The position numbers were made by a program, and so were the translations under genes. Below the pieces are notes generated by a model. The model searched no databases. It saw only the letters and a list, made by a program, of their open reading frames with translations, and was not told where the DNA came from. From contig DGTH01000004.1 of assembly GCA_002393705.1 (NCBI GenBank), positions 1-9,269 of the forward strand: a stretch of 9,269 bases of DNA, written 5' to 3'. The DNA is from Prevotella sp. UBA4341. Its GTDB lineage: Bacteria; Bacteroidota; Bacteroidia; Bacteroidales; Bacteroidaceae. Shown here in pieces: positions 6,499 through 9,269 of this stretch. The stretch's first letter is position 1. Each line of letters opens with the position of its first letter.

Positions 6499-8724
6499 TT
6501 ATTTATTAACCATTTTCTTTCCGTTGCGGATGACAATGCCCTTCTGGCTGGCAGCCACACGGCGACCGGCAAGGTCGTAGGTAGGGGCATCCTTCAGCGT
6601 CTCGCCCTCCGTCAGCACCGTACTGATACCGGTAAGGGGGCCAGGCGTAGGCACCTCGTTGTCGTAGAACGTAGCCACGACGTCATCGATGTAGCAGCAG
6701 GCCGACGCTGAGGTGGAGAGCATCTGGAAGCGAATCATGCTGCCTGCGGGAATGTCTGTCTGGAAGAGCTCCAGATCTTTGTTCCTGGCGATGGTCTTGT
6801 TAGCCACTAAGCTGGTCCACGTGGAGCCGCCGTCGGTGCTAATCATGAAGCTGAAGCGAATCTGGGCGGAGCCGTTCTTCACCGTGAACTTCAGCGAGCG
6901 GATGCCGTTGTCGAAAGCCGTGGTCGAAGTTGCTGTGCTCGTGCGCAGCATCTTCAACACGTGCTCGCCGTTGCCCACGCCTTCTTCAGCCGTGCTGGCA
7001 ATGACGGCGTTCACCAGGTCCCAGTTACACCACTTGCCGCTGACGGTAGCGTCGGCGGTGGTCAGCTCGGCGGTCTCGAAGTCCTCGCCCACCGAGTCAT
7101 AGACGTTCTTGCCAGCAGTGAAGCTCACCGTGCCACCCTCCATTTTGATGTCGTAAAGATTCTGCACAGCAGGTTGGCCTGCCCACGAAGTGAGGGCCGG
7201 CGTGCTGGTCTCGGTCAGGTCCATGATGCCCTTGCCCGTGGGGTTGCACACCATTTCGAAGTACAGGTGGTCGGGGTTGTTGTTGACCGTATTGTTACGC
7301 CAGACGGAGGGTTTCGACGTGTCGGCACGCCACACCAGCAGACCATGACCGGGCAGATAGGTGTCCCAGCTGGCAAGCTGGCGGTTCTCCAGGTAGAAGT
7401 CGTCGTCGGTGGAGCCGGTCTTCAGGATGAACGACTCGTTGGTCGTCAAGAAGTCGCCAAGCGTATAGTTGCCTTCCGCAGAAAGCTCCGTGGGGGTAGT
7501 AAACTCGAGCACGTGGCGCTCGAAGGCGTTATAGCCCACGGGGGTCAGGCCGTAGTTGTAGTCAGCACCGCCAGCCATGACGTCCCAGCCGCCGGTGCCT
7601 TCGCTATAGCCGTTCTCTTCGTAGTCGGTGTCGTAGTGGTCGGCCAGTCCCAGCACGTGGCTGAACTCGTGGCAGATGGTGCCTATGCCGTCAAGCCACA
7701 CGTGGCTGCTGGCCATGTCCTCGTAGTCCTGAATCTCCACGCTGCAGGCGTAACGCCCGAACTTCTTGCTGTCGTAGCGCATGCCGTAGTACGTGGACCA
7801 GCCCGTCAGGTCGTTGGCGTGCGGCCAGAGGTAGTGGTAGTCGTTGCCCTGCACGTAGCTGCCGTAGCCGGCAAAGATGAAATAAACCATGTCGATGACC
7901 CCGTCGCTGTTCATGTCGTACTGATTGAAGTCTATATGGGGGTTCGCAGCGTTCATGGCAGCCTTGAGAATATTAATCAGACGACCGTCAAACGTGGGGT
8001 CGTCCTTTCCTTCGGCCGTCTTCGGCGCAGGGTATTTGCAGCTGTAGTTAATGGTGTAGGGACCTACCACGTCGAACTCCGGGTCGAACTTGCCCAGGGA
8101 GTTGTCGTAGAAGTAGTCGCGCGCACTGCCGGTGACGTTCACGGGGTAATGGCCGTCAACGTTGCCCGTAAGGTTACGCTCGTTGGTCAGGCGAAGGTAG
8201 AGGTTGGCAGGGTCGTCGGTGGTAAACTCGCAGTCGTTCCAGTTGATGAGCACCACCAAGCCCTTGAAGTTACTATAGTCAATGGGGCTCCAGATGCTAA
8301 CCGAACGTGTCGGGTCACCTGCCTGCAGCTGCTCATAGCGGCCGCTGTAGAGTGTGGCGGCCTGGGCCTTCCAGGCCTTACCCTTCTCGGTCATCGTGGG
8401 GGCGGTCATCTTCTGGCGGGCTGCCAGGAACTGCACCTCCTGAGCCGAGCGAGCCTCGGGGTTACGTGCTATGACGCTCGTGGCCCTGAGCCCGCCGGCG
8501 ACCGTCTTGTCGGCATAGCGGTAGTAGCCGTCACTGCCCTTTATGACGGTGTAGCCGTCGATAGTAGTCATAAAACTAAGAAATTCGTCGCCATGCATGA
8601 GCAACGTTACTGTACTTCCGTCGGGCTGCAGAACGTCAACGGGCTTCGAGTAGCCCGGACGTGCCCATAATGACACTGCGCCAAGCAGTATCATTACCAT
8701 AACAAGTGAAAATTTTTTCTTCAT
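6499..8724 (-). CDS. Secreted M6-family metalloprotease with jelly-roll-like domain
   Basis: 741-residue exported zinc protease, first gene of a two-protease operon and paralogue of the next gene. The signal peptide MKKK plus hydrophobic core ends near LWA21 before RPG. Residues 25-110 form the M6 N-terminal region (LQPDGSTVT, GDEFLSF, DGYTV). The catalytic domain covers about 148-540, with a Ca-type loop D270-M-N-S-D-G-V-I-D278, the zinc motif HEFSHVLGLAD (H352, E353, H356, D362) and Met-turn-like WDVMAGG (380-386). Residues 546-688 run from EDFE to CCYIDDVVATF and look like a MAM or anchor-type jelly-roll. The tail (YDLAGRRV...KGIVIRNGKK) parallels that of the paralogue. ATG at 8724 gives a clean signal peptide and sits about 36 bases after the predicted transcription start. 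Upstream of it is A-rich with no Shine-Dalgarno, as usual in Bacteroidetes. All catalytic residues are present. Confidence 0.9.
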   Translation of the reverse strand: MKKKFSLVMVMILLGAVSLWARPGYSKPVDVLQPDGSTVTLLMHGDEFLSFMTTIDGYTVIKGSDGYYRYADKTVAGGLRATSVIARNPEARSAQEVQFLAARQKMTAPTMTEKGKAWKAQAATLYSGRYEQLQAGDPTRSVSIWSPIDYSNFKGLVVLINWNDCEFTTDDPANLYLRLTNERNLTGNVDGHYPVNVTGSARDYFYDNSLGKFDPEFDVVGPYTINYSCKYPAPKTAEGKDDPTFDGRLINILKAAMNAANPHIDFNQYDMNSDGVIDMVYFIFAGYGSYVQGNDYHYLWPHANDLTGWSTYYGMRYDSKKFGRYACSVEIQDYEDMASSHVWLDGIGTICHEFSHVLGLADHYDTDYEENGYSEGTGGWDVMAGGADYNYGLTPVGYNAFERHVLEFTTPTELSAEGNYTLGDFLTTNESFILKTGSTDDDFYLENRQLASWDTYLPGHGLLVWRADTSKPSVWRNNTVNNNPDHLYFEMVCNPTGKGIMDLTETSTPALTSWAGQPAVQNLYDIKMEGGTVSFTAGKNVYDSVGEDFETAELTTADATVSGKWCNWDLVNAVIASTAEEGVGNGEHVLKMLRTSTATSTTAFDNGIRSLKFTVKNGSAQIRFSFMISTDGGSTWTSLVANKTIARNKDLELFQTDIPAGSMIRFQMLSTSASACCYIDDVVATFYDNEVPTPGPLTGISTVLTEGETLKDAPTYDLAGRRVAASQKGIVIRNGKKMVNK

Positions 8725-8764
8725 ATCTTTTGTTGAATATCCTGTTTTGCGGGTTAATAGTTTG

Positions 8765-8796
8765 CAAAGTTATTGATTTCTTCCCGCACCACCAAA
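8765..8796 (-). promoter_or_regulatory. Bacteroidetes-type promoter for the M6 protease pair
   Basis: Read on the - strand, TTTG (8796-8793) and TAACTTTG (8772-8765) match the -33 and -7 boxes with a 20-base spacer, the same spacing as the tRNA promoter in this window. Transcription should start near 8760, giving a leader of about 36 bases before the ATG at 8724. No other promoter is visible between the two protease genes. Confidence 0.78.
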
Positions 8797-8833
8797 TGTT
8801 TTAGTGTTTTTTAGGGAAGTATGAAACGACAAA

Positions 8834-8916
8834 AGAGCCCGAGCCTAACCCTAAGAGAGCCCGGGGCTAACCCTAAGAGACCCCGGAGCTAACGTCAAGA
8901 GACCCAAGGGCTAACC
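8834..8916. repeat. 22-bp tandem array A upstream of the M6 promoter
   Basis: Four head-to-tail units at 8834-8855, 8856-8877, 8878-8899 and 8900-8916 (last one 17 bases). The shared framework is AGA(G/C)CC...GCTAACC followed by CTAAG or TCAAG. Unit 2 contains the dyad AGCCC-G-GGGCT; the other units keep it only partly. The array is GC-rich in an otherwise AT-rich spacer and lies about 40 to 120 bases upstream of the -33 box of the protease promoter. No reading frame uses it. Its function is unknown; an operator series or a slippage-born repeat are both possible. Confidence 0.8.
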
Positions 8917-9023
8917 ATCTGGCGGCACCCGCCGTCAAAAGCCTTTTTACTGTATAAGTCGTCTTACATCGTCTATTTAGTTTGTTGTTACGTTCTACCT
9001 AAGTTTTTTATTTTTCTTGCAAA
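8917..9023. other. Intergenic stretch with no recognised gene
   Basis: T-rich spacer between two repeat-containing segments. It holds only a weak 5-bp hairpin (GGCGG-CAC-CCGCC, 8921-8933) and T-tracts at 8944-8948 and around 9004-9015. I see no ORF of useful length, no tRNA and no convincing promoter here. Confidence 0.6.
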
Positions 9024-9025
9024 AA

Positions 9026-9244
9026 TGCCACACTTGCAACAATCACTGGTTTCCAGCTGTTTACGCGTGGCATTAAGGTGGCATGTGTGGCAAGAAACCG
9101 CCAAATTTAACTTTTGTTACGACAAAATGCGCACCATTTTCGCACAAATTCGTATTCCTACTTGCCACCAAAGTGCCACTTTTGCCTTCTGCAAGTGCCG
9201 TTTTTGCCTTCTGAAAGTGCCGCTTTTAGCCGGAGAAGTGGCAC
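9026..9244. other. Cluster of TGCCA/TGGCA words
   Basis: Seven copies in about 220 bases: TGCCA on the + strand at 9026, 9163 and 9174, and TGGCA at 9068, 9079, 9088 and 9239. By chance about 0.4 would be expected on the two strands together. Several copies form longer inverted pairs: AATGCCAC 9024-9031 with GTGGCATT 9067-9074, TGCCACAC 9026-9033 with GTGTGGCA 9085-9092, and GTGGCAAG 9087-9094 with CTTGCCAC 9161-9168. They may be protein half-sites or competing RNA stems; nothing here identifies the factor. Confidence 0.55.
9171..9236. repeat. 22-bp tandem array B
   Basis: Three units at 9171-9192, 9193-9214 and 9215-9236, each starting AAGTGCC followed by a T-run; the first two continue with TTTTGCCTTCTG, and the third diverges (TTTTAGCCGGAGA). 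A fourth start continues into the inverted copy AAGTGGCACTT (9236-9246). The sequence is unrelated to array A but has the same period. No gene overlaps it within the window. Confidence 0.75.
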
Positions 9245-9249
9245 TTCTC
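9233..9249. promoter_or_regulatory. 17-bp dyad, operator-like
   Basis: GAGAAGTG, a central G, then CACTTCTC: 8-bp arms with perfect symmetry. A 1-base centre cannot form an RNA loop without opening the stem, so a DNA-binding dimer site is the more natural reading. It lies at the end of array B, close to the window edge, and could serve a gene beyond it. Confidence 0.4.
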
Positions 9250-9269
9250 GGAGTGTTCCACCCCATGGA

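Noticed and set aside
6961..8670. 569-codon open frame on the + strand opposite the first M6 protease
   Set aside because: It mirrors a clearly real protease gene in GC-rich coding DNA, and the product is a valine/alanine/glycine-rich chain with no recognisable motif or signal. A frame shadow explains it.
8834..8916. Telomere-like CTAACCCTAAG words in array A
   Set aside because: The resemblance to eukaryotic CCCTAA repeats is superficial: the period is 22, not 6, and the neighbouring genes are bacterial.
8921..8948. Terminator from GGCGG-CAC-CCGCC and a later T-run
   Set aside because: The stem is only 5 bp and the T-run begins 10 bases after it; there is no gene upstream on that strand to terminate.
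9102..9109. - strand TAAATTTG as a -7 promoter box
   Set aside because: No TTTG lies at 19-21 bases upstream (the nearest is 13 bases away), and no gene follows closely.
8834..9236. CRISPR array
   Set aside because: The units are directly adjacent with no unique spacers, and no cas gene is present.
9265..9269. ATG at the right edge as a gene start
   Set aside because: Only one complete codon remains in the window; nothing can be judged.

Overview
This window looks like chromosomal DNA from a fairly GC-rich member of the Bacteroidales, most likely a Prevotella-type organism. This placement is inferred from the proteins and promoters, not from a database search. Both recognisable promoters fit the Bacteroidetes pattern TTTG-N20-TAnnTTTG. 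The topoisomerase subunit has the Bacteroidetes form. A DUF3316-like protein and a surface-type lipoprotein are present. The two secreted proteases end in short basic tails (GRRV...KG...NG+K) common in Prevotella secreted proteins.

Left part, + strand (3-3593): three overlapping genes. The first is the C-terminal 590 residues of a ParC-like type II topoisomerase A subunit, cut by the window edge. It overlaps by 8 bases a DUF3316-like, probably outer-membrane, protein, which in turn overlaps by 4 bases (ATGA) an S41 (tricorn-like) peptidase predicted to be a lipoprotein. The overlaps suggest one translationally coupled transcript joining a chromosome-segregation enzyme to two envelope proteins. 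The topoisomerase ends in a proline-rich repeated linker and a QLDLF pentapeptide that fits the sliding-clamp-binding consensus. The signal peptide of the lipoprotein is encoded by a 9-bp microsatellite.

Middle (3594-3860): a promoter starting just after the S41 stop codon drives two tRNA genes, Leu(UAG) and Val(GAC). An 8-bp inverted repeat brackets the tRNA-Leu. A 15-bp perfect hairpin at 3825-3860 lies between the converging transcription units and probably terminates one or both.

Right part, - strand (3899-8724): two tandem, paralogous secreted M6-family metalloproteases, 5 bases apart, read from one good promoter at 8765-8796. Their propeptide and catalytic regions match, but their accessory regions differ: the upstream protein carries a jelly-roll-like domain, the downstream one a Big_2 domain followed by two apparent OB-fold-like units.

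Right end (8725-9269): about 545 bases without a credible gene. It contains the M6 promoter, two unrelated tandem arrays that both have a 22-bp period, and a dense cluster of TGCCA/TGGCA words, several spaced by multiples of about 11 bp. A 17-bp dyad lies at the far end. This is the least explained part of the window.
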